Shown here in pieces: positions 25,351 through 34,190 of a stretch of 64,000 nucleotides of DNA. The position numbers and the translations under genes are program-made. The notes beneath the pieces were generated by a model that was not told the DNA's origin, did not search any database, and saw only the letters and a program-made list of their open reading frames with translations. The stretch spans positions 629,225 to 693,224 of the forward strand of contig JAMPBQ010000001.1 of NCBI GenBank assembly GCA_023666615.1, in the 5' to 3' direction. This DNA is from Clostridium sp. (GTDB taxonomy: Bacteria > Bacteroidota > Bacteroidia > Bacteroidales > Muribaculaceae). The stretch's first letter is position 1. Each line of letters begins with the position of its first letter.

Positions 25351-26671
25351 TGGCATTGTCCGCTGAAAGCTGTCCGGAGGCTTTTAGGTATTCGGTGGCG
25401 CGGAGGCGATAGTCGGCGTAGGAGGCTATGTATTGATCATAGGCTCGTTTGTAGAGGGTCTGGGCTTCAAGAAGGTCGGTGATAGTTGATGCGCCAACAT
25501 CATAATAATTCCTGTTCAGCCGCAGGTTTTCATCTGCTTGGCCAATTGATTCACGGGCATTCCGCATCTTGCGATATGCGGCTGTGAGGTTATCCCATGC
25601 GTCACGCATCGCAATCTGAAGCATTTCCTGGCCGTCTTCAAATTGAATGCGGGCGTTTTGCAGCTGAAGCTTTTTCTTCTTGATCGCATGCGAGCCTCCC
25701 CACCATCCGGTCAGCGGCACTTTCACCGAGATAAACACAGCGCCGAAGTTTTGGTTTTCATCAAGGAGATTGTGGAAAAACCATCCCGCGCCAAGCCCCA
25801 CTGTTGGGAGATTGGCGCCAACGGCCATCTTTTTCTCCAGCTCAGCGGCGCGAACCGCCGAATTAAGCATTTCATAGTCTGGAGTGTCGACAACGGCATC
25901 CTGAGGATTGCGCCACATGCCGAAGGCGAATTCCGGCATTTCTGACGGCACGACCCTCTCCGCCACCTTTATTGGCGTAAGACCGGCTCCGATATACTGC
26001 CCAAGCAGATTTGAGCAAAGCGCAATGCCATTGTCAAGGTCGATCATCGTTGACTTGAAGTCATTGCGCTGGAGCTCGACTTTGAGCAGGTCGTTTTTCA
26101 AAATTACGCCTGCGTCAACCGCCGCCCGCGTCTGATATTCCAGCGTATCGAGCATTTCGATCAATGAGGCCAATGTCTCGCGTTGTGACTGCAGCGACAC
26201 AAGCTTCCAGTAGTATTTGTCAACCGAGACGCAGACTTCTTCATCGGTCTGTCGCTTGCGCAGTTCTGCCACTCGCTCGCCAATATGCGCCAGGGCATTG
26301 CCATTGACAATCTGCCCTCCGGCGAAGATCGGCTGCACGGCGGTGACGCCGGCGGTATAGCCTTTGTCAATCAAGCCGAGCTCAAACATGTTCATGACGT
26401 TGTATTGAATCACGTCATGGTTTGCCCAAAAGTATCCGCCGCTTGCGGATATGTCAGGGAAATATTTGGTGAAAGCCTCATCGGAGGTCTCTTTAGCGGC
26501 TTTTATGTTGTTGGCCGCAGTCTTTGCCGATGAGTTGCCGCTGAGAGCCATCTGCCGGCATTGTTCCAAAGAGAGGGTCAAGGTATCCGTCGGAGCGGTC
26601 TCTTGAGCATTGCCGACTAACGCCGACAATGCCAAGGCCGCGAATGAACAAATTATAAATCTACTTTTCAT
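25331..26671 (-). CDS. TolC family outer-membrane efflux protein
   Basis: 446 residues, signal peptide 1-22, then two repeats of long helices typical of the OEP family, with LTLSLEQCRQMALSGNSSAKTAANN as the first and a DLLEAQTLYKRAYDQYIASYADYRLRATEYLKASG end. It forms the outer-membrane duct of the tripartite pump encoded by the next two genes, whose stop it overlaps by 11 bp. Its own end overlaps dprA by 20 bp on the opposite strand. Confidence 0.95.
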   Translation of the reverse strand: MKSRFIICSFAALALSALVGNAQETAPTDTLTLSLEQCRQMALSGNSSAKTAANNIKAAKETSDEAFTKYFPDISASGGYFWANHDVIQYNVMNMFELGLIDKGYTAGVTAVQPIFAGGQIVNGNALAHIGERVAELRKRQTDEEVCVSVDKYYWKLVSLQSQRETLASLIEMLDTLEYQTRAAVDAGVILKNDLLKVELQRNDFKSTMIDLDNGIALCSNLLGQYIGAGLTPIKVAERVVPSEMPEFAFGMWRNPQDAVVDTPDYEMLNSAVRAAELEKKMAVGANLPTVGLGAGWFFHNLLDENQNFGAVFISVKVPLTGWWGGSHAIKKKKLQLQNARIQFEDGQEMLQIAMRDAWDNLTAAYRKMRNARESIGQADENLRLNRNYYDVGASTITDLLEAQTLYKRAYDQYIASYADYRLRATEYLKASGQLSADNAIMAVGG

Positions 26672-29600
26672 TGTCTTGTTTCGTTTGAGTGGTTGGCGCA
26701 GCGGTCTCTTCCACGGGATAAACCGGAAGCTCGATTGTCGGAGCAGCCTTCTTGCAGAATTTCCAATATAGGATCGGAATAACCGTAAGAATAAAAATCA
26801 TCGTAATCGGCGTGCCGAAGAATATTATTATGCCCATTGGCTTCCAAAGCGCGCTGCCGGAAATTACCATCGGGAGCACTCCCATAGTGGCTGCGGCGGA
26901 GGTCAGGAAGATAGGGCGCATACGCCGCTCAGCCGCCTGATAGATCGAATCTTTGACCGACATTCCTCCCTCCTGCAATTCCTCGGCATAGTCAAACATA
27001 ATTATGACATTTCTGACGAGAATGCCCATCAGGCTTATCAGGCCAAGCACACCGGTAAGGCTAATCACTTCACCCATTATGGCGAGCCCCGCCCCGGCGC
27101 CCGGAATGATGAAAATCAAAGAGAAGAGCATCAGGAATGGCACGGTTACGCCCTTATAGTGGAAAAGCAATATGAAGAATATGATCACAACGGCAATCAG
27201 CAGAGCGCCTCCCATTTGGGGGATAATCTCGGTGGCTTGCTCATAGTCGCCGCCGTAGCTTACGGCAACGCCATCGGGCAGGCCTACCTTTTCAATCTCC
27301 TTTTGGAGTATCGTGGTTTTGGCTAGCGCGTTCTGGCCGCGCACATTGTCTGCGGATATAATGGCCGTAGGCAGCCCTCCCCGATAGTTGATTTGTCCTG
27401 GATGCCATGTCGGATTGACTTCGGCAAAGGCTTTGAGGGGAGTGTTGCCGATGCCCATCACCGGGATTGGCTCGCGCATCAGGGCGGCATATGTCGAGCT
27501 GTCAGAATTTTGCGTCTTGGCGACAATGCCTATGCCATAATCGCCCTCCCAAAGAGTGCCCATCGGGATGCCTGAGCCATACCGCATCGCGAGAGTCATC
27601 TCAAGCAATGTGTTGTTAAGGCCAAGGCGCGACATCTGAGTGGAATTGGGATCAACCGTGGCAGCCACGAGTTGGCTTCCTGCTCCTGGACGCACAAGCG
27701 TAAGGCCCGGTATGCGGCGCATAATCGACAATATAGTGTCGGCTGCCTGCAAATTCTTATTATAGTCTAGTCCCTGCAGGCGCACTTCAACCGGATACTT
27801 TGCATTGGAATAGCTCAGCTGCTTGAATTTGACGTATGCTCCGGGGAAATAGTCTTGGTAGAGAGGCGAATATTCATTCAGCAATTCAATTGTGGCCTCG
27901 TTGCTCTTGGTGTTGACGATAAACTGGGCGTAGTTGGGGCCGCCAACCTGCGGAGCGTATGTGGTCTGAAAACGCGGTGATGACATGCCGTGGAATGACG
28001 CCACGGAAACCACACGCTCGTCTTTGCGCAATATCTTTGCCAGGCTGTCGGCAATTATGTCAGTCTTGTCAAGCGACGACCCTTCCGGCAGATATATTTC
28101 CACCGCGAACTGGTCGCGCTCGGCAATAGGCATCAACTGTATTGGGCGGGAAATGAAGCACCATGCGCCCAATATGACGGATACAATGCCTATGGCGATG
28201 CTGGTTTTTGGCCATGCGAATACCAGGGCCACCAGCTTGTTGTACCAATTTTGAAGGCTGACGAAAAAGGAGAATTTTTTCTTGCCGGATTCAATTGCCT
28301 GCTTTTCGATTGCATAAATCGGCTTCTTGATGATCTTGTACTGAAGATAAGGCACAAGCAGCTCGGCCACGATCAGCGACACAGTGAGGATAAGCAGTAT
28401 GGCCCACGGGAAGAATGTCAGGAAGTCGCGGAACATTCCCGTCATTGTGATGAGGAATGGGAAGAACGTAATGGAAATGGCCAGGGTGGCCGACAGAATA
28501 GCGCGGAAGAACATAGTGCCGGCATTGATTGTGGCCTGCATATGCGGCATTCCATCGGAAATCAAATCCACATACTCGTCTATAATCACAACAGAGTTGT
28601 CGACAATCATGCCAAGCGAAACAATCAGGCACGCAAGCGTCACTGTGTTCAGCTCAATGCCGAAGGCGTAAAATAAACCGAGAGATATGAATATGCTGAT
28701 AGGAATTGTGAGAGCGGCGATGAACGCTACCTTCAGCGGGAGAAGGAGCATAATCACCACCAACACCGCCACAATCGCGATCAGAAGCTCGCGAAGGAAA
28801 TCAAGGACGCTGAGGTTGACCACCGTAGGCTGGTCAGTGATCTTGAAAAGCTCCATATCGGCAGGCATGTCCTTGGCAAACTCATCGATAACCTTGCCGG
28901 CGGCGTCGCCCATAGCCACGATATTCTCGCCGTCTTTCATCTCAATGCTGAGAAGAAGGCATTTCTCCCCATTGTTGGTAATGTAGCTCGTAGGTTCGGG
29001 ATACTCGCGCTCCACTTCGGCTATGTCGCCAAGGCGCACCACATCACCCGCCGGCGTTGAGAAAACGACCGTCTCCTTAATGTCATTAACGGAATTGAAC
29101 GACTCCTCCACATATATCGGCATGGTGTAATCCTGTGATTTTATGCGGCCTCCTGTGGTTTCAAATCCCTGCGCAAACAGAGTCAGCGCAAGGGTTTTCT
29201 CGTCAATGCCGTAATGGGAAAGACGCTCGGTGTTGATATGCACGCCTACCTGTTCGGTCTGTTCGCCATAGACGGTCATTGTTCCGATGCTCGGCACGGC
29301 TCTCAGCCGGTCGCGCAGCTGATTCATATAGTCATGCAATTCTCGATATGTCTTGTCTTTCCCCTGCATTGTCAACAATAGAGCGGATGTATTGCCAAAA
29401 TCAGAGATAGTCCGCACGGCAAGCACGCCGGCGGGCAAAGACGCCTTGACATTATCCATGCCCAGCTTGAACTTATCCCAGAACTGGTCGGAAGAGACTT
29501 TGCCGACATTATCGTCCAGGGTCACAAAAATCATCACCATTCCGTCGGATGCCTGCGCGGTGGTTTTCTCTTTGTTGACCTCCTTGAAGCTGAACACGTA

Positions 29601-29825
29601 ATCCTGAAGCGGCTTGAGCACTTCCTGCTCAACCTGCGAAGCGTCGGCCCCGGGATATACGGCGGCGACAACGCCCTCGCGGATAGTGAACGACGGAAAT
29701 TCGTTCTTATCCATCTTGACGAGGGAATATACGCCCCACGCTATCAGCACCACAGCCATCAGCATCACAATGCGCCGATACTGCAAGCCAATAGATACAA
29801 TATTGGGATTCTTGAATTTCTCCAT
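26661..29825 (-). CDS. RND efflux permease (AcrB/MexB superfamily)
   Basis: 1054 residues, normal for the family, with the 12-helix pattern split by two large periplasmic loops. The helix block VTLACLIVSLGMIVDNSVVIIDEYVD carries the acidic residues of the proton path, and GLISLMGILVRNVIIMFDYAEE is its pseudo-repeat. Sequence features resemble broad-substrate (HAE-like) pumps rather than heavy-metal ones, but the substrate is not determined. Located 7 bp after the adaptor gene. Confidence 0.95.
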   Translation of the reverse strand: MEKFKNPNIVSIGLQYRRIVMLMAVVLIAWGVYSLVKMDKNEFPSFTIREGVVAAVYPGADASQVEQEVLKPLQDYVFSFKEVNKEKTTAQASDGMVMIFVTLDDNVGKVSSDQFWDKFKLGMDNVKASLPAGVLAVRTISDFGNTSALLLTMQGKDKTYRELHDYMNQLRDRLRAVPSIGTMTVYGEQTEQVGVHINTERLSHYGIDEKTLALTLFAQGFETTGGRIKSQDYTMPIYVEESFNSVNDIKETVVFSTPAGDVVRLGDIAEVEREYPEPTSYITNNGEKCLLLSIEMKDGENIVAMGDAAGKVIDEFAKDMPADMELFKITDQPTVVNLSVLDFLRELLIAIVAVLVVIMLLLPLKVAFIAALTIPISIFISLGLFYAFGIELNTVTLACLIVSLGMIVDNSVVIIDEYVDLISDGMPHMQATINAGTMFFRAILSATLAISITFFPFLITMTGMFRDFLTFFPWAILLILTVSLIVAELLVPYLQYKIIKKPIYAIEKQAIESGKKKFSFFVSLQNWYNKLVALVFAWPKTSIAIGIVSVILGAWCFISRPIQLMPIAERDQFAVEIYLPEGSSLDKTDIIADSLAKILRKDERVVSVASFHGMSSPRFQTTYAPQVGGPNYAQFIVNTKSNEATIELLNEYSPLYQDYFPGAYVKFKQLSYSNAKYPVEVRLQGLDYNKNLQAADTILSIMRRIPGLTLVRPGAGSQLVAATVDPNSTQMSRLGLNNTLLEMTLAMRYGSGIPMGTLWEGDYGIGIVAKTQNSDSSTYAALMREPIPVMGIGNTPLKAFAEVNPTWHPGQINYRGGLPTAIISADNVRGQNALAKTTILQKEIEKVGLPDGVAVSYGGDYEQATEIIPQMGGALLIAVVIIFFILLFHYKGVTVPFLMLFSLIFIIPGAGAGLAIMGEVISLTGVLGLISLMGILVRNVIIMFDYAEELQEGGMSVKDSIYQAAERRMRPIFLTSAAATMGVLPMVISGSALWKPMGIIIFFGTPITMIFILTVIPILYWKFCKKAAPTIELPVYPVEETAAPTTQTKQDNEK

Positions 29826-29832
29826 ATCAGGC

Positions 29833-30888
29833 TCAGTTTACAGATACAACTTTAAGTCCGCTGCTGAGTTTCTGCTGGCCCTCAACTATAACGCTGTCGG
29901 CAGTGGCCAATCCGCCCGTGACTATAATGCCTCTTGAATCCAACCCTCCAACATCGACCTTCACTCGCTGGGCGAGACCGTTTTTCTTCACCCAAACGTA
30001 TTTGGCATTATCAAAATCGAGCACAACGGCCTGAGGCGGCAACACTATTTCGGCATCTTCAACCGCGCCGGATGAAGGAGAGGCGCCATCCACCTCCACA
30101 CTGCATATCATACCGGGCAGAAGATTGCCGTCAGGATTGCTTATTCTGAATTTGACATCATAGTTGCGCGACAGCGAGTTAGCCGCCACCGCCTTTTCCG
30201 CCAATGTTCCCGCATAGGAACGGCCGCCGGCGGTTATGGCTGCGCTCATCCCTTCTTTGAGATTTGCAAGGTCGGCCTCCGGCACAGAAATCTTAATTTT
30301 CAATGCGGATACATCCATAATCTCAACAACAGGAATGCCGGGGGCCACTGTCTGCCCGACATCGGCAAGCTTATGCGCCACCACACCCGACATCGGAGCA
30401 TGGATATCAGCATCATTCATGCCCGTTTTCGCTATTGCGGCAGCGGCCTCGGCCTGCTTGAGCTTTTCCTGAACGGCCACCCATTGCATATCCGGCAGAG
30501 CGTTCGCATCATGCAGCTTCTTCATCCTGCCGTAAGCATCCTGCGCCTCATGAAGCGCAGCCAAGGCTATGTCATACGCATTTCGCAATGACGCGCCGTC
30601 AACGCTTGCGATCAATTGCCCTTTTGATACCCGTTGACCCTCCTCCACGCAGATTTTGCTGATAGTGCCCGCCACGGAAAAGCTGACCGTGGTTGAACTA
30701 AAGGCCTCTATTGTGCCGGAATAGGTGTCGGCTGACGCCGACGCCGACGGATTGGCGGAAAACACCTTTACCCTCACAGGGTCTGTGTTGCCGCCGTGAA
30801 TTTCAGGGCTGCTGTGTCCGCAAGATGCCATTGCAACCAGCAAAACGGTGAAAGGAAAGAAATGCTTGTAATTTGATAGTTGAAACAT
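29833..30888 (-). CDS. RND periplasmic adaptor lipoprotein
   Basis: 351 residues. A lipoprotein signal (LLVAMASC, lipid-modified Cys23) is followed by the barrel-sandwich hybrid with VSFSVAGTISKICVEEGQRVSKGQLIASVDG, a short coiled-coil hairpin, the second half DIHAPMSGVVAHKLADVGQTVAPG, and a beta-barrel and membrane-proximal part. It bridges the permease and the TolC-like protein. First gene of the three-gene operon. No local TetR or MarR regulator; the divergent AraC gene might control it, but this is not supported further. Confidence 0.95.
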   Translation of the reverse strand: MFQLSNYKHFFPFTVLLVAMASCGHSSPEIHGGNTDPVRVKVFSANPSASASADTYSGTIEAFSSTTVSFSVAGTISKICVEEGQRVSKGQLIASVDGASLRNAYDIALAALHEAQDAYGRMKKLHDANALPDMQWVAVQEKLKQAEAAAAIAKTGMNDADIHAPMSGVVAHKLADVGQTVAPGIPVVEIMDVSALKIKISVPEADLANLKEGMSAAITAGGRSYAGTLAEKAVAANSLSRNYDVKFRISNPDGNLLPGMICSVEVDGASPSSGAVEDAEIVLPPQAVVLDFDNAKYVWVKKNGLAQRVKVDVGGLDSRGIIVTGGLATADSVIVEGQQKLSSGLKVVSVN

Positions 30889-30917
30889 GACGAAATGTTA
30901 TAGTAGAATTTTTCATG

Positions 30918-30925
30918 CAAATATA
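30918..30925 (-). promoter_or_regulatory. -7 element upstream of the efflux operon
   Basis: Reads TATATTTG on the minus strand, 29 bases before the adaptor ATG. A TTTG (30953-30956) is 27 nt upstream, farther than normal. Confidence 0.45.
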
Positions 30926-31020
30926 ACAACTAAAAAGTCCTTGATATTTCCACAAACGATAATGAAATGAGGCTTGATGGATTGGTGTTTTAGCCAAATG
31001 GTCGTATTTATGGATTTATG

Positions 31021-31051
31021 AGCGTTTATCAGTAAAAAAACGCTAACTTTG
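31021..31051 (+). promoter_or_regulatory. Inverted repeat and -7 element before the AraC gene
   Basis: AGCGTTT (31021-31027) and AAACGCT (31038-31044) form an inverted repeat with 10-nt spacing whose last base is the first base of a TAACTTTG -7 element (31044-31051). The ATG follows after 4 bases, so the transcript would be leaderless or nearly so. An operator for self-repression would fit; not proven. Confidence 0.4.
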
Positions 31052-31055
31052 TAGC

Positions 31056-31979
31056 ATGAAAAATAATTTGGGAACCAAAGTCCGCTACATAGACGCCCTA
31101 TCTTTTGATAAATTATTGTCCCTTAGCAAAATCTTAAGAGAAAGCGTGAGGTATGGCAATCATTGTTGCCTAAAGGAGGTATGCACGGATACTGACAGAG
31201 ACATATTCAAATACCCGGTCAAGATTGACGCATATGTATTTGTGGTTTGTTCTTCTGGATTAATTGAGCTCACGTGCAACCTTTATAGCGTGACGCTGCC
31301 CGCCCACAGCATGTTTCTCTACAATCCCGGAACAATTTTGCAGCTTAACGCACTTGAGCCAAGCAAACTCAACATAATGGTTTTCACACGAAAATTTATC
31401 GACGATCTAGGCATAAAGTTTGACAACATTCCATTGCAATACAAAATAGTGCGGGAACATCAAGTGTGCCCATTGTCAGAGAAAGCATGCGCCCAATTGC
31501 GGTCTCTGATGTCGATGACCGCTGATTTTGTGGAATTGGACAGCTTCAACGCTTATCAAAGAGAATTGGCAGACGCATCTTTCAGGACATTTCTATATCG
31601 GGCATTATATGAACTGAACTCTCAGTACGGAAATTCATATTCAGATTTTCTTCCCGCCCAAGACAACTCACACTTCGACAATTTTATGCGACTGCTTGAG
31701 GAGAACTACAAGCGACACCATTCCATCAAGTTCTATTCCGACAAGATGCACCTTAGCCCGAAATATCTGAGCCTTATGATAAAAAAAGCAAGCGGGAAGC
31801 TGGCAACGGAATGGATTGACGAATATGTCATTCTTGAAGCAAAGAATCTCATAAAGTATTCTTCGATGAGCATCCAGGAAATTTCCTATACGCTCAATTT
31901 CCCCAATCAATCATTTTTTGGAAAATACTTCAAGCGCCACACCGGCCTCTCTCCCAAAGCCTACCGCATAAAACCTTAA
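31056..31979 (+). CDS. AraC family transcriptional regulator
   Basis: 307 residues. The N-terminal half (to about 180) is an AraC-like ligand or dimerisation cupin (YVFVVCSSGLIELTCNLYSVTLPAHSMFLYNPGTILQ); the C-terminal part (about 205-305) has two helix-turn-helix units ending with IQEISYTLNFPNQSFFGKYFKRHTGLSPKAYR, the AraC signature. It precedes a lyase and a GH31 gene on the same strand and is probably their regulator. It differs from the hybrid two-component and ECF systems that normally run SusCD loci. Confidence 0.95.
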   Translation: MKNNLGTKVRYIDALSFDKLLSLSKILRESVRYGNHCCLKEVCTDTDRDIFKYPVKIDAYVFVVCSSGLIELTCNLYSVTLPAHSMFLYNPGTILQLNALEPSKLNIMVFTRKFIDDLGIKFDNIPLQYKIVREHQVCPLSEKACAQLRSLMSMTADFVELDSFNAYQRELADASFRTFLYRALYELNSQYGNSYSDFLPAQDNSHFDNFMRLLEENYKRHHSIKFYSDKMHLSPKYLSLMIKKASGKLATEWIDEYVILEAKNLIKYSSMSIQEISYTLNFPNQSFFGKYFKRHTGLSPKAYRIKP

Positions 31980-32024
31980 GCCCGCACACAAAGAGCACGA
32001 ACCAAATAAATCCATTAACCGCAC

Positions 32025-34190
32025 ATGACACAAAAATCGCACTTCTTATTGGAAGCTTTCGTTGAGAAATTTCAGCATATCATTATGTTGATTTTAATAA
32101 TATTGGGAGCCTTCACAACAGAAGCCCAAGAAAGGCCATGCTTGATTTTCAGCAATGAAAACATTTCACAGCTGAAAGGACGGCTTAAGACCGACACTTC
32201 CTATCAGACCGGTTACGCAAAAGTCAAAACCATTTCCGAGAAGGCTTTGGGAGAATCCATGCCATACGAAAAACTCGAGCACTTGGCCTTGGTCTACCTG
32301 GTTGAGCATAAGCCGAAAGTCAAGGAAAAAATAATAGAGACCATTGCAAAACTGTCTAAGCATGGGTCGCTTGAGCCTCTCGACATGCTTCACCGCGAAC
32401 CAGCATGGCGTTCACAGCTGGCAACCGCAAGGGCGAACTACAATATGGCTGTAGCCTACGACGCCATTTATCAGGATATTTCCGCCGAAATGCGCGACTC
32501 CTTGGCCAAGTGCATCTATGACGCCAGCATAGAACCCACGCTTCATGACTGGCTAAATCCTCTGACGCGCCATCACACAATAAACTCCATGGGGCACAAC
32601 TATTGGATGGCATGCATCGGCAATTGCGCAATAGCATGCATGGCCATTGAAAAAGAGATGCCCGAATTGAAATCATGGATTGAGGCCGCCGACCGGGCTG
32701 TATCGGAATGGGTGCGGTTCAATGGCGATTTTTATCAGAACAAACCTCAGTCAATCGACAATGGCGCGTACTATGAGAGCGTGAATTACGCTAATTATGG
32801 CATGTCACAATATTTGCTTTATAGATTTGCAAAAGGAAACCGCAATTCGGGAAATTACAACATATCGGATTCAGACCGGAAAATCGCGGAATATTTTATG
32901 CATACATGCTATCCCGTATCTGAAGGGAAAATGCCGTCGCTTTACTTTGGCGACGGCGATGAATACTCCAACGGCGAGATGTGCGTAAAGCTATTGTATG
33001 CCATGGGGGCGCGTGATGACAATATGTTGTGGTACCTATCACAAATCACTCCTGACCAGCACCGTGAAGGATTGTCATTATCTTCGCCGCTCGGCCTGCT
33101 GATAACCCCTGAGGCGGAAGCGGAATTATCCCTGCCCTCACTGCCAAAACATGTAGCCTATTTGGCTAATGGATGGGCATCCATACGTGACTCCTGGGCA
33201 TGCGACAAAAGCCTGCTTGGAGTGAAATGCGGGCACACATGGAATCACGCCCACGCGGATGCCGCCTCCTTTATCCTTTACCACAATGGGCTTCCGGTGA
33301 TCAAGGATGCGGGAAACTGCTGGTATCCAAACCCGAATTACAGAAATTATTTTTTCCAAAGCCAGGCCCACAATGTGCTTATGGTTGATGGCAACGCACA
33401 GCCCCCGGAACATCAGTATCAAGGATCTTACAGCGATGGAAGAATCACGGATGTCACAGAGGGGAAAGGCATCAGATTCATCAGCGCCGACGCCTCAGGC
33501 CCGACTGGAAAATATTTTCAGCGCAATCTCCGCAGTTTCCTTTGGATTGACAATGTGATTCTCGTCATTGACGATGCCCGGTCGTTTGATTATGGCGAAT
33601 TTTCATGGACTCTGCATCCGGGAATGCCTTCAGCGAAAGAGGGCGTCGACATTATGATTGAAAACGGCGACAGCAAAGTAGCTGTGCGCCCACTGTGGCC
33701 TGAATATCTGACAGAAAGCGAGTTTGAACACGATTTCCCATTTAACCTAAAGGCAGAGCGGCATGAGGCCCCAAAAGCAAAGCAGCTGACAGAAAACGAG
33801 GCATACTATACAGTGCGTGACCCGCGGAAGCGCAACGAACAAAAATTCGTAACGGCAATAATGCTTCCCGACTCGTGCGGCAAGCGGGCGCGCGTCACAC
33901 GCTTGGAAGTGATTGACGGCTATGGCGTCCGGATTGACGATGGCATCAATGTAACCGATGTATACCTCAACTCAAGAGCCGATGGCCATATCATGCACCG
34001 CAATTCCTGCCACACCTTAGGCCAGTTTGACACAGACGCCTACATCCTCGCCTATTCTTATCCCGCCCATGGAGAAAACGCAAGCCCTGAAATAAACCGC
34101 TATTTCATGGCTTACGGCAGCTACGTGCGGGAGAGCGAATCCAATTCTCCAATCTTTGACTCTTTCACCAAACAAACTAAAATATGGTAA
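32025..34190 (+). CDS. Heparinase II/III-like polysaccharide lyase
   Basis: 721 residues from the first ATG; an ATG at 32085 gives a cleaner signal peptide (MLILIILGAFTTEA) and may be the true start. The N-terminal (alpha/alpha) toroid contains NSMGHNYW and NGAYYESVNYANYG (a candidate catalytic Tyr), and the C-terminal beta-sandwich has HTWNHAHADAASFILYHNG, the His-rich heparinase II/III motif. Family members cleave uronic-acid glycans such as heparin, alginate or oligo-alginate by beta-elimination. The substrate is not readable. It overlaps the GH31 gene by 7 bp. Confidence 0.85.
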   Translation: MTQKSHFLLEAFVEKFQHIIMLILIILGAFTTEAQERPCLIFSNENISQLKGRLKTDTSYQTGYAKVKTISEKALGESMPYEKLEHLALVYLVEHKPKVKEKIIETIAKLSKHGSLEPLDMLHREPAWRSQLATARANYNMAVAYDAIYQDISAEMRDSLAKCIYDASIEPTLHDWLNPLTRHHTINSMGHNYWMACIGNCAIACMAIEKEMPELKSWIEAADRAVSEWVRFNGDFYQNKPQSIDNGAYYESVNYANYGMSQYLLYRFAKGNRNSGNYNISDSDRKIAEYFMHTCYPVSEGKMPSLYFGDGDEYSNGEMCVKLLYAMGARDDNMLWYLSQITPDQHREGLSLSSPLGLLITPEAEAELSLPSLPKHVAYLANGWASIRDSWACDKSLLGVKCGHTWNHAHADAASFILYHNGLPVIKDAGNCWYPNPNYRNYFFQSQAHNVLMVDGNAQPPEHQYQGSYSDGRITDVTEGKGIRFISADASGPTGKYFQRNLRSFLWIDNVILVIDDARSFDYGEFSWTLHPGMPSAKEGVDIMIENGDSKVAVRPLWPEYLTESEFEHDFPFNLKAERHEAPKAKQLTENEAYYTVRDPRKRNEQKFVTAIMLPDSCGKRARVTRLEVIDGYGVRIDDGINVTDVYLNSRADGHIMHRNSCHTLGQFDTDAYILAYSYPAHGENASPEINRYFMAYGSYVRESESNSPIFDSFTKQTKIW

